A stretch of 64,000 bases of DNA from Parasponia andersonii (taxonomy: Eukaryota > Streptophyta > Magnoliopsida > Rosales > Cannabaceae), in assembly GCA_002914805.1 (NCBI GenBank), contig JXTB01000023.1, forward strand, positions 477,784 through 541,783, written 5' to 3'. The notes under the pieces were generated by a model. The model did no database searches and was not told where the DNA came from. It saw only the letters and a program-made list of their open reading frames with translations. Below, piece after piece: positions 10,838-21,244 of this stretch. Within the stretch, counting starts at the first letter, position 1, and every line of letters begins with the position of its first letter. The position numbers were made by a program, and so were the translations under genes.

Positions 10838-13800
10838 ATGGCTCTGAACCAGAGTTAGAAGCTCCGCCCCGTCGTGGATGCTGAGTTGGGCTCGTTAAGG
10901 AGGCAGCTCTGCTTCCTTGGCGGAGTCACCTTACAAAGGGTCGAAGGTCCGACGGACTGGCACTTTAACCCTTCTGCCCCCAAAGGCTCCATCATCTTGG
11001 GGAGGAAGCACCTGGAATGGCTGCGGTTTCCTCTTCCTCCCCTGATCCACTAGTTCTTTAGCCTGATGGGGATTCACCCGATATAGTTGAATGCCAACGG
11101 GGTCATGATCCTGATAAGGCTCTCTACTCTGTCGGTCCTCCTCAATGTGCACATCGACTTGGAGGGTGGTCTTCTATGCCTACAAACTCACCATCATCCC
11201 CAAAATGAGTTTTTACTCTACTTTCTACCTCCAGCCGCTTCCGAGTCGCCACGTTTTCTGGGGCTTGCCGAGGTTGGACAAGCAATGAGATTCTAATTCC
11301 AGGTTGTACGCCATCGGAGGGGCATGGTGCTCTCCTTGGGTGAACGGGGAGTGTTTCCAAATCCCCCCATTTTCTTGCAAAGTAAGTACTGAGTTGTATT
11401 TTGATTTTTGGGTCTGCGTGCACTTTGTTCATTTTGCTCATGATATCTGGCCTCGCGCAGCTTCTGTGGAGGAAAACAGTTACGAGCCACGGCTGTTAGT
11501 GGGGCAGCTCAAAGAGTTGGAGGGAGTCATCATCTTCGGATCCTCTAGGGATTGCCGACATATTTAGGCCGTTCTGAATCCCTAGGTGATGAGCATGATG
11601 CCAAGGATAGTCTCACATCTTCTTTTTCCGCTGGATACGTGGGTCTTCACCAAGCACCTTCGAAGCCACTTTGACGCTTCAGCTCTGAAACAGTTTCACC
11701 GGGATGAGCAGGGTCACATCGCCATGGTGGGTCGTCAGATCACGGTCTCGAGCCAGCTGGTAGGTCCTAATGATCTGGTGGCGCCGACCAGTCATGAGCT
11801 TGAAGAGGCGGTGAAATTCATGACCAAGGAGTGCATCAGGTTCCGAAGTGAGGAAGCCGCTGCCCCCAAGAGGGTTAGGGGTGAGTTTATTGCGTGCCCT
11901 AGGGCTTCGTCGACTAGGTCATGGCCGTGTTCTAATCGCATCGCTTGTTCTTGCAGGTTCGGACACCAGCCCTTCGGTAAATCCCTCTTCGGCCAAAGGG
12001 AGTACTGTTGCTCACGGAGCCCGATCCAATGTCCCCTCTAGTCGGTGTCTGGTGGTGTCCTCTGAGGACGAAACCGGGGAGTAGAGAGTTGTCACCCCAA
12101 GAACAAGCTCAGATGACGAGCTAGAGGGTCTGTTCGTGTCTAAGGGTGATACGCCAGTGATGCCTTCTCCCAAGGCAGGCAGGCCTGTGAACCGGGGGAT
12201 GCTGGCCATAAAGATTCTGTATGGCAAAGGGGCGCCTTCGAGCCTGCCAGGGGGGCTCGCTGCATTGGTTCTTTCTGCCCTTATCTCTGGCTTGAAGATG
12301 AGCGTGAGGTCCAGTTTCGCTCATTCACATGGGGATATTACCGAGCTTAGCAGAGGGGCTCCTAGGCTAAAGTCTCGCCTCTCTTCTCCTCCCCTAGTCC
12401 TTATGAAATGGGGTCGTGAAGTCGACTAGTCTGAGGGGAAGGAAAGTCCGGCAGGGAAGAGAGGCAGAACTGCCCCCTCTTCAGACAGAGACGATGATAG
12501 GGCTACCCTGACTATCATGAAGAGGAGAAGGTCCACACGCGGTGGCCCGTCCGAGCATGTGGATCAAGACAAGACTGAAAAATTACAGCCAAGCGGGTCT
12601 CCGAGTGAGGTGGTTGCCAGGGCCACTGAAGTAGCAGCGGTCGTGGGGGCTACTTCTGCTAAGGATAGCTACCTCTAGTTGTCACTGAAGGTGCGCTTGA
12701 AGACGCTTTGTCTTCTACTGCCCACACCTCCCCCACTTTAGGAGCGTCAAAAGAAGCTACTGGAGTGTGTTTGACGGGAGGAGAAGGTATCCTCGTAGTC
12801 GCCGAGGTGGAGTCGCGTTCCTTGGACGCGGATGATACCCAGGGAGAGGGTTCAGCCACGAAGTTTGAGCTAGAGGCGCTCTTCCTGGAGAACGTAGGTC
12901 TCGTTGCTGGCCGCAGCATTGCGTAATTTTGGCTCATCTAGCCGTCGTCTTCATGCTTTTGGCATCTTTGCTGAGCACTGACTCCACTTTTTATGTTATA
13001 CAGCTAGCCGCCGTTCAGTCCTTCTACTCTTCTCATGTCGGTGATCTGACGGGGCAGCTAAATATTCGTGTTGCCATGGCAGAGCGGAGCGAGGTCACCC
13101 TTGCCGTGTTGAGGGCGGACTTCGACCTGTATCGGAGCCTGGACGAGGCTAGAGTCAACAGCGCGGTGGCTCATGCTTTGAGCATAGAGAGGGCCAGACC
13201 TGAAGAGCTGGTCACCAAGTTGGCCGAGGCGGAAGGGGAGGTCCAGTCTCTCGAAGCCTAGGTTCTGAGTCTGCACTCGGAGACTGAGGCTGCCAGGCTT
13301 GCCCAAGCTGAACTCAAGGTCAAGGAACAGGAACTACAGACTGCAAAGTCTGAGATGTGGCTGGCTTTCATTGCTCGTGACAGAGCCGTTGACGAGGCTA
13401 AGGAGTCGAGAAAAGTCGAGACGAAAGCCAAGTTAGAGGCCTATTCCCTACAAGGCAGACTCGACCGGTCTAACGAGGTAATCCGACATCTCTATTTGGA
13501 TCACTGTAAACTGATGGAAGCTCACATGGAGCTGACTCGCGAGCGCAGTGAAGATTTTACCGATATTAACACTCTTTTGATCAACTTGTAGTAGCGGCAA
13601 GTAGAACTGAGGCTGGCGGCACTAAAAGATAGGCTGGCAGACGCAGAGAAGCTCAAGATGAGATACCAGAGGCAGGTGGACATTCTTTCTACCGAGAGCT
13701 ATAGGTCTGGCTAAGAGAACAGGAAATTTGAGGGCCACGCAGAGGTGGTGATGCCAGACCAGTTTAATGAGCAGAAGGGTGTCGAGAGGGACCGTTACTC

Positions 13801-14715
13801 TGTTGGGTACTACATGCAATAGCTGGGGACGAGATTAACATCGTGTACCCTGCTGATGTACTGAAGATGCTCGACGAAGAGAATGATGAGCCTTCTACAT
13901 CTGCCTCGGTCGCCCAAGAAATTGTGCCTTTTTCTGACCTACCAGAATAAGCCACGGAGGTTCCTGAAGGCCAGCCCGGTCCTGGCGCTTTAACTGGTGG
14001 AGAGTCAAGTGCGGTTGTCCTGTCTAGCGATGACTTCGAGCCTGATACGCCGCCCCTTGCCGAAGCTGGACTAAGTGCTGAAGCCGGCATCGCTCCCCCC
14101 GCCGGAGGTAATTAGGGCCCCTAGCTCTTTTGTGTACTTGTAAAGTACTAATTATGTAGTGTAAAACTGACTCTTGTTGCAAGCATCTGCTTAAATAATA
14201 AAATGGCGTACTTTTCTCACGTTTATTTCATTTTTTTCTTCTTTTGCTGCCCGCATTTGTGGTCAGGGTCGGATATCATATATGATGCCATTCCCTTGTT
14301 AGTAGTTCGGCAGACCTCTGGGTCTGGTCCAATCGTATATAATTTGGAGTTATTAGTGAATCCTCTCCGTGCTATGACTGACGAGATTAACTCAAGAGAT
14401 CGGGATGTGAGTTCTAGCTCGTCTGGCTCTGAGGATGTATAATTACTGTTATGACTTGTCTTGACAGAATTTGATCCACGTATATGGCTGGACTTCTCTG
14501 ACCCTAAATGGGATCGCGCCAGGAACCAGCTCCAGGAGTTGGTCGATTCCTGCTTGGACCCATCGCTGCAGAAGAAAGGCCTAGGCTCGGCTCCCACTGA
14601 GAGCAAACAGGGCATTATCACTCTGACGTATCCTTATGAGTCCGTCCAAGACCTGTTTTTGACAAATAAAGATATTGGGTCTGTGTCTCTGTCGACCACG
14701 CACTCTGTAATTTAA
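10838..14715 (+). pseudogene. Antisense gene of element 1: PF04195-like domain plus coiled coil (decayed)
   Basis: This is the counterpart of 43787-47327 in element 2, aligned by eye over its whole length. Proposed exon 1 (10838-11381) carries RRQLCFLGGVTLQRVEGPTDW and LEWLRFPLPPLI, like the plant 'putative gypsy type transposon' domain. Introns with GT-AG ends fit at 11382-11460 and 11881-11956. The third intron has lost its donor (GCGTAATTTT where element 2 has GCGCAGGTTT) but keeps its acceptor at 13001-13003. The fourth exon (13004 to about 13820) encodes a charged heptad-rich coiled coil. A final exon (about 14468-14715) starts EFDPRIWLDFSDPKWDRARN. Several in-frame stops occur, for example near 10853, 11051 and 11087, where element 2 has sense codons, often CAG or CAA. 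The copy is therefore dead. Its function is unknown. Confidence 0.7.
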
Positions 14716-14799
14716 GCATTAATAAACAGAATTTGGTTTTGATTTATGTCCTTGTGTTTGGGAGATTATACGCCTGGTGTCTTGCGTAACGTATCTGGG

Positions 14800-15095
14800 T
14801 TTGCTTCCAATGGGTAGACCCTGGCCCCGTTTACCTTCATCCTATCCGTAGCTAAGGTGCTCTCTGGGGAGGGTCTACTTCCAATGGGTAGACCCTGGCT
14901 CTATTTACCTTTAGCTTACGTGTAGCTAAAGTATTCTCTAGGAAGGGTCTACTTCCAATGGGTAGATCCTAGCTCCATTTATCTTTAGCTTACGTGTAGT
15001 TAAGGTGCTCTCTGGGGGGGATCTACTTCTAATGGGTAGACCCTGGCTCCGTTTACCTTCAGCTTACGTGTAGCTAAGGTGCTCTCTGAGCGGGG
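14800..15095. repeat. Tandem repeat, about 73-bp unit with hairpin core (element 1)
   Basis: About four copies are present of a unit beginning ggtctacttccaatgggtag and continuing through agcttacgtgtagctaagg and gctctctgg. Each unit contains the inverted pair GGGTCTAC...GTAGACCC. The same family occurs at 47420-47870 in element 2, so it belongs to the retrotransposon, in its long region between integrase and the 3' LTR. Confidence 0.85.
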
Positions 15096-15119
15096 GTGTT
15101 ATCGCTCAATTCTTCCCCA

Positions 15120-15338
15120 TCGAGCAGGTGTTTTTTGAGGGTCGGCGGCAAGTTTTGTTACGTGGTCTGCTGCCCTTCATACGTTCTCTTGGGTAATCGG
15201 TAAGCATTTTATTGCGAGATGTGATTCCTACAGTACAATCTTTACTGAGATCTGCTGGCAAGCATTTTATTGCACAATTCATTCCTCTTCGTAAGTTTTC
15301 TCGGGCCATCGGCAAGCATTTTACTGCGTGATGTGATT
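15120..15338. repeat. Remnant (about two units) of the 100-bp tandem family (element 1)
   Basis: Units share tctgctggcaagcattttat, ttcctcttcgta, tttctcgggccatcggcaag and tgatgtgattcctatag with the large array at 47870-49870. The last unit runs directly into the primer-binding site, which marks the edge of the deletion that removed gag-pol. Confidence 0.8.
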
Positions 15339-15354
15339 CCTATAGACAACGCCA
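15339..15354 (-). other. Primer-binding site of element 1
   Basis: On the minus strand, TTTGGC leads into TGGCGTTGTCTATAGG directly after the LTR end. I read this as a mutated form of the TGGCGCC-type site common in Tat and Athila lineage elements. It confirms the minus orientation. Confidence 0.6.
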
Positions 15355-15357
15355 AAC

Positions 15358-15635
15358 TGTTGGAGCTGTTCTTATCAACTGTCCACGTATCTTTAAACTG
15401 TTGGTCCTAGTCCTACCAACTGTCCACGCGTTCAAACTGTTGGAGCTGTTCTTACCAATTGTCCACGTATTTTCGCTATCTCATGATGCTTTTGATCTCA
15501 CTCCAGACTGACAAGGCGGGGGTGGCCACCTGCAAAGACTCTCCGATGCTTAAGTCAGATATTTACTCCTGAGATTGAGTAGCAAAGACTGAGTTTTTCT
15601 TTTGTCTGATAACAAAAAATTGTCCTCTATCTCTT

Positions 15636-15672
<37 letters not shown>

Positions 15673-16250
15673 ATTTTCGGGGAGATGTACGATGTATATA
15701 TATAATCTTAGAATCGAGAACCTGCCGGCTCTCAATCCTAGGATTGAATATCTTTTTCTCATCAGGACTTATTCCGAAAATCATAGGCCGTGGTCACTGT
15801 AATCTCCCTTGTATCGTCGTAATATGCTTTCTGCCGTCCTCTATAGTGCGAGCCTGGCAAAGGCGAGACTCCGACAATCCGCCGTCCTGTCGGGACGGTT
15901 CGCCCAATGTGCACACCTACCCAGGATCGCATTGAATGCCTTGTCTGGATCTGGAGCAGCGCGCTGCCCCCAATGATTTTCTGGCAGAAGATCCTCGAGG
16001 TTTCTGACCCCCAGCTGTCGAGGCAAGAATTAGATTAGGCTGAACCCGTCCAAGGTCTAGGATGGGTTCGTCCAAGGTCTAGGATGGGTTCGACCCTGGC
16101 CTACGACAACCATCGGGCCCAAGTCGTATCACGTGTGACTTATGTGGCTTTCAAGCGGCTCTCCTAGACACGTGTCGAACGTTGTGTCCCCTGTCATCTG
16201 TTCTGCCACTTAATCGTCCACGTAGCTCACGATCTGGGAGTGGGCCCACA
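15358..16250 (-). repeat. Element 1 LTR (5' LTR in element sense)
   Basis: This is about 893 bp. It matches 9590-10452 with many substitutions and a short duplication around 16045-16090 (gtctaggatgggttcg repeated). It ends TGTTGG...CCCACA in plus-strand reading and is followed by the target duplication CTATA. Confidence 0.88.
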
Positions 16251-16660
16251 CTATATACATATTTTTCATGTATAAAAGGCATATGGTATACATTTTTCTA
16301 AAAAAAAAAATATTATACCGTGTAGAAATCTATTAAAAAAAAACAAGTCTTTTTTAAAAATGTTTTAAAAACAAAATAGTTTTTTTATGTGCTTTTCTTC
16401 AATAAATAAATGATATTAACGAACAATGTGTGTATATATTCAATATGCTTGTAAGTTAGTATGGCTTCTTACAATGGTATATACGATCCTTTCCAACGAA
16501 AAAAAAAAAAAAGCTTAGTTACATGATATTTTTATCGTTTACCTGAAACGACACAGTTCAAAAACGACAGGAAGATAAATTTGTTGCTAAAACAAACTTG
16601 TTCTGAATGAGATATGTTATTTTTGGCTTCAAATTGATTATTTAAAAAAAAAAAAAAAAC
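16251..16660. other. AT-rich intergenic DNA
   Basis: Nothing recognisable is present except A/T runs. It separates element 1 from the copia relic. Confidence 0.5.
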
Positions 16661-18250
16661 AGCTGCTTGCATCATCGTTGATATCACTGGACTTAGTATC
16701 CAAGAGTACTTGTTGCCCAAGTTTGTTGGGCAGCTTGCCCAACTTACCCAACCTTGCAAAGCTTTGCCTATAAAGGATGATTTTCTCATAATTTGAAGTA
16801 CGACAGAAACGTTGAGAGTTTCTTGAGTGTAGTGAGCTTGTTGAAGAGTAAAAGTCCTCCTTGGGTTGAGCGAAGCATCTGACAAAATTGAACAACATTG
16901 CACTAAGGTTGTTTGAGATAGAGCAACGTTGCAATACTGGACTTAGTACAAGCTTGCTGCAAGGTGGTTGCGAGAGTGCTTTGAGTGTATAACCTTACGG
17001 CAAGGTTGTCGTGAGAGTGCTTTGATTGTACTTGAGATTTGATTTGAGTTGCAAGGTTGATTGTTATATTAGAATCCACTTGTTACATTGTTACTATTAT
17101 TGTTCCTATTAGAATTGTTTGATCTCCCTTATATGGAAATGGATTTAGGCATATTGTTGAACTATGCTAAATTTTTTATTTTTTTTTTTTTTGTTATTTT
17201 TGCTCATTTGTTTAGTTCTTCTATTAGTATCGTTATTATCGTTATAGTTGTTGTCGTCGTAATTTTCACAACAATTAGTATCAGAGTCAAAGATTAAAAA
17301 TTATTAAAATTACCTTCGTTTTAGAGAAAATCGCTACCACGAAGTACGAGATGGAGCCATTTGACGACAAAACTAATTTTAGTATTTGACAAACTACTAT
17401 CAAATATGTTTTGATGCAACAAAGGCTTCTTAAAGCGTTACAAGGAAAGAAGCCTGAAGGCATGAAAGATGACGAGTAGGAGGAGTTGCAAGCGAAGGTT
17501 GTTGGCACTGTTCGACTAAATTTGGCTACTGAATTGAAGTATTCTATATTGAATGAAACTTCTCTTGTAAACTTATAAGAGAAATTAGAGAAGTTATATA
17601 TATCGAAATCACTTCCTGACTAGCAGTGCAGTTCTTAGAGACTCATATGATTTTGATAATGACGACAACTGAATAACAGGTTGATCTTCTTTGTCAATCT
17701 TGACCTCTATTCTTAATAGTTGAGTGATGCATTTGTTGAACTTGTTAATGTGGCTCCTGACATTTGTACCTTCTTCCATTTTCATTTCGTACAACTGCCT
17801 CTTCAAATATAGTTGATTCTATAGATGAAGTGTCCACTACTCTACTTGAGACGGACAATATGAACCAGTCAAGCACGTCTTCCTCAGAAGAGATTCTTGT
17901 GGCAAAAGCAGATTCTAAGCCTGAATCGCGGGCGTGGTAGAAGCAAATCTAGCGAAAGAAACTCTGGCAAAAATGGTGATCGGTCTAAGTCACGTCCCAA
18001 AAAAGATGTGGAGTGCCCCTACTACCACAAGAAGGGACATTTTAGAAGATTTTGTTATGAATTAAAGAAAAACTTGGAGGCAAAGAAAAACTAGGCGCCA
18101 ACAAAAGCGAACATTGCTAGCGATAGAGCCGATGATGGTGATGGTGAAGATATGATGTTAGTTTCAACCAACAGTGGATCTCTACAAGACTATTAGATAC
18201 TAGACTCTGAATGCTCAGATCATATGTGTCCTCGTAAGGAGTGAGTGGTA
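16661..18250 (+). mobile_element. Truncated Ty1/copia retrotransposon (LTR, gag, protease start)
   Basis: A probable LTR (about 16661-17273; start uncertain) contains cctataaagg near 16768 and ends cacaaca. It is followed by TTAGTATCAGAGTC (17275-17288), a decayed copy of the initiator-Met-type primer site TGGTATCAGAGC. Gag follows, then the start of a copia protease (LDSECSDHMCP, about 18200-18235). No integrase, RT or right LTR was found before 18600, so the element is 3'-truncated. Confidence 0.75.
17305..18250 (+). pseudogene. Copia gag-protease remnant with an internally inverted segment
   Basis: The plus strand gives copia gag N-terminal sequence (EPFDDKTNFSI, then GKKPEGMKDDE and KLEKLYISKSLPD) up to about 17620. 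The expected continuation is instead on the minus strand at 17812-17612 (LYLKRQLYEMKMEEGTNV ... LSSLSKSYESLRTALL). The plus strand then resumes at about 17815 (SIDEVSTTLLETDNMNQ) and goes on to the zinc knuckle CPYYHKKGHFRRFC (about 18020-18060). In that knuckle the second Cys of CX2C is Tyr. The protease motif DSECSDHMCP follows. Several stops are present, and it is non-functional. Gag is the structural protein of the virus-like particle. Confidence 0.75.
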
Positions 18251-18584
18251 GGAACGACACTCAAAAGGCCAAATGATAGGCTCCTGCATCAAATTCTATA
18301 CAAGAATTCATACTTGGATTGGTCTCTGAACTTTCAAAAACATTTTGTTGTAATCATGTTTTGTCAAATATTTAACTACATATGTTGAATGGGGGCTAAC
18401 AAAGAACAATTTTTAAAGTTAAAAAAAATTGAAGTGTAAGGATCCAAATGAGATATTTCATATTGTTTATGAACTAACAAGGTGATTAACTCCGCTACAT
18501 ATTTCGCTTTTAATGTTGGTTAACAATAATATTACAAGTGGTACGACTTCGGAACCTAGCCTTACCATATTTATTGTAGAGGAA

Positions 18585-19005
18585 CCGATATGTTAAGCCA
18601 CTTTTAGTGCATAATCACTTTTAGTGCCTTTCTTATGCACTAAAATGGTGTGTAACCTTATTCTCAGGAAAAAAAAAAACATGTACCCTTAAAAATTGAT
18701 ACGACAGAGCATATCCATAGAATTTAAATACAATCCTTGCAAATACGCTACTTTCACAAAACATAACAGATAGAATTCCCAAATTTCGAATAACCAATGT
18801 GGTAAGCCACTTTTAGTATATAATCACTTTTAGTGCCTTTTTTATGAACTAAAATGGCGTGTAACCTTATTCTCAGGAAAAAAAAAATGGATGTGTACCC
18901 TTAGAGCTGACACGATAGAGTATATCCATAGAATTTAAATACAATCCTTGCGAATACACTACTTTTACAAAACATAACTGATAGAATTACCAAATTTCAA
19001 ATAAT
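18585..19005. repeat. 209-bp tandem duplication
   Basis: Two adjacent copies (about 18585-18793 and 18794-19005) share gtaagccacttttagt, the gtgtaaccttattctcagg block and tatccatagaatttaaatac, with scattered differences. They contain no ORF. Their origin is unknown. Confidence 0.85.
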
Positions 19006-20705
19006 TACAACTAGAAATATGAGTGGGGGCCATTCCACATTTTAAAGAAAAAAATATTATATCGACCTGTCTCATCTCATCCCACATTAATGTGATATAG
19101 ACCATCAATTCTTTATATATTAGATAAATGTCATTTTATAAATTTTCATTTAAAATACTCTTTTTCTTAAAATAAAAATCAAATTTACTACATACTTTTT
19201 TTTTAGCAATTGAAACATACTTTCTATTAATTTTAGCATGAATATAATTTTTTTCCTAAGCAAACGAGTCACGTCTCTCCTTACGCACGTGCCTTATAAA
19301 CTAGTGTATATATATGGACATCATTTCTAGGTATTTTTTTTATCATTCTATAGGTATTGGTTTGGTCCATCAGAATTCGCCATCCATTTTTTTTTTATAG
19401 TAAAATAAAGAGAAAAAAAATATTAAATAATATGTTTTTATTTTTATTTTTATTTTTTTCTAATTACTTGAATTATGGTAACTATCAAATGGTTATAAAA
19501 AAAATACTTATAGATAGTTTTAAAAAAATACCTACTGAACTAGCAACTTATATATATATATATATAAATATAAATATATAAAAATTATATGGTCACCTAC
19601 ACCCGAAGTTATTATGGTATGAGTTGTGACGCGAAAGACGAAGAAATAAATACTGGGGTACTCTGTTTTTATCTTCAGTCCTTACACTATAATTATATAT
19701 ATATATATATATGGAGATTCTATTGTAAGAGTTGTCATTTTGCTCCAAAAATAAGAGTATTTTTTTAGTCACAGGATTAAATAATGGTTTAAATTATAGA
19801 TCTCCAAACGTTTTATATGCACTTTAGTGCATTGGATCAAGAAAAAAAAAAAAAACAAAAAACAAAAAATAGAAGAAGACTGTAAACACTTTCTTCCAAT
19901 TACCTACCTGAAGCCCTGAAGCAAGTTACAGATCTTGGGTTTGGATGGCCGTTAGTCTTATTTCAAATAAAACGTACGAGTCATCAAAGTCAAACCATCA
20001 TCATCATCTACGCCATTTGTATCAAATGTTTATGTGAAACTTATCATTGGAACTCAATCCATCAAGACCAACACTTAGAGTACAAACCAGGTGTTCGCTT
20101 TCAATACAGATGGGCTCAACTCCACTTTCCTTGAATTCTCTGTCTGGGCAGAGGGTGACATCAAGAAAGAGACCACTGAGAACAACCAAACCATAACCAC
20201 CACCGCTGAGTCTCACCGGATGGACCTCTGGCACCACAGTGGTATACTCTCGAGTTGGAAAGCTCGCCGAGAAATGACGTCATGCTCATCGACTTGGTCG
20301 GTAAATTGGAAGAAAGTGTTTTTGAGAACAAATATGATTTCTGATGAAAATTTTCATAAAAGGGAGGGAAATATGATTTTAGTTGGAGATTATATAAGAC
20401 CAAAGAAGAATTTCATCCAAAAAAAAAAAAAAACAAGATAAAAATAAAGAAAAAAAAATAGTAATCAAAACATTAATGGTGTTTACTCTAAAAAGCATCA
20501 ACACATCTCAAGTCCTATTTTTTTTTCTCTTTTTTTACATTGTTACTGATAACAACTCAGTTAAATCGTTGATAGAGAATTTCCGCTTCGTATTATTGTG
20601 AGTTCAGGTTAATTTTTTCTACAAGCTGACCTGATTTTTCTAGCGTCTTCTAATGAGATTTGGTTCAAGTTTATATCTTCCGAGAAAAATCAATGGCATA
20701 GATTT
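19006..20705. other. AT-rich intergenic DNA with one unassigned GC-richer patch
   Basis: This is mostly low-complexity AT DNA with (TA)n runs near 19548-19566 and 19696-19712. The patch at about 20020-20400 has overlapping ORFs on both strands (20091-20441 + and 20161-20403 -) and a less AT-rich composition, like a gene fragment. I could not recognise a protein in any frame. Confidence 0.5.
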
Positions 20706-21218
20706 TGTCGATGGTAAAATTCGCATGGCTCGTTTTATGGCTTATACGTGGCCTGCAAAAAGTATTTATGCTTTTTTATGGAGTCCTTTTATTTTAGAAA
20801 ATAAGTAATCATTATTTATAATTATTAGATAATTATATTTTAAATCAAGAATTATCTAATAAATATCTAATTTTGACTAAATTATTCAAAAAATAATTAT
20901 TAATTATATAATTAATAAATTTTTTTATTTATTAAGCATCTCTTATTTGCCTATAAATATATAGTCTTCTTCTACGTTCTATATTTCTTTTTTCTATCCT
21001 ATTCTCTCTATACAACTCCTGCTAATATTTTATTTTTTTGCAAGAAAATTAAAAACTACATCAGAGTTTGATCCCTATAAAGAATATCTGGGTAACTCAT
21101 GGCAGCTCTCTTGAGCACAACATAAAGAATTAACCAATTTTTTCCTCTCTTTATAGATTTAGAATCACAAGTAGTCAAGGACTCTTTATAAATTCAATTG
21201 AAAATTTTAATGTTTACA
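20706..21218 (+). repeat. Left LTR of element A
   Basis: This is 513 bp, starts TGTCG and ends TTTACA. It contains cctataaatatatag near 20950 as a likely TATA region. It is homologous to 39650-40151. Confidence 0.8.
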
Positions 21219-21240
21219 ATTTGGCACTCACTGTGGAGTG
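21219..21240 (+). other. Primer-binding site of element A
   Basis: TTGGCACTCACTGTGGAG directly follows the LTR and resembles the TTGGCGCCCAC-GTGGGG leaders I recall from plant Ty3/gypsy and large non-autonomous elements. Element B is inserted four bases after it. Confidence 0.5.
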
Positions 21241-21244
21241 TTGA

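Larger units (their letters stand above)
9590..16250 (-). mobile_element. LTR retrotransposon element 1 (Tat-like, gag-pol deleted)
   Basis: Related LTRs at 9590-10452 and 15358-16250 are flanked by the 5-bp direct repeat CTATA (9585-9589 and 16251-16255). The element reads on the minus strand. Its LTR begins TGTGGG and ends CCAACA. A primer-binding-site-like TGGCGTTGTCTATAGG lies just inside the right LTR, and a purine tract AGGGAAATGGGGGCAG lies just inside the left LTR. The 4.9-kb interior has no gag, protease, RT or integrase. It contains only an antisense gene (10838-14715, +) and short remnants of the tandem repeats seen more fully in element 2. The LTRs differ at many positions, so the copy is not recent. 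It is a non-autonomous derivative of the element 2 family. Confidence 0.88.

Noticed and set aside
14223-14621. 132-residue minus-strand ORF in element 1
   Set aside because: It runs opposite to the last exons of the antisense gene. The plus-strand reading is the one conserved in element 2.
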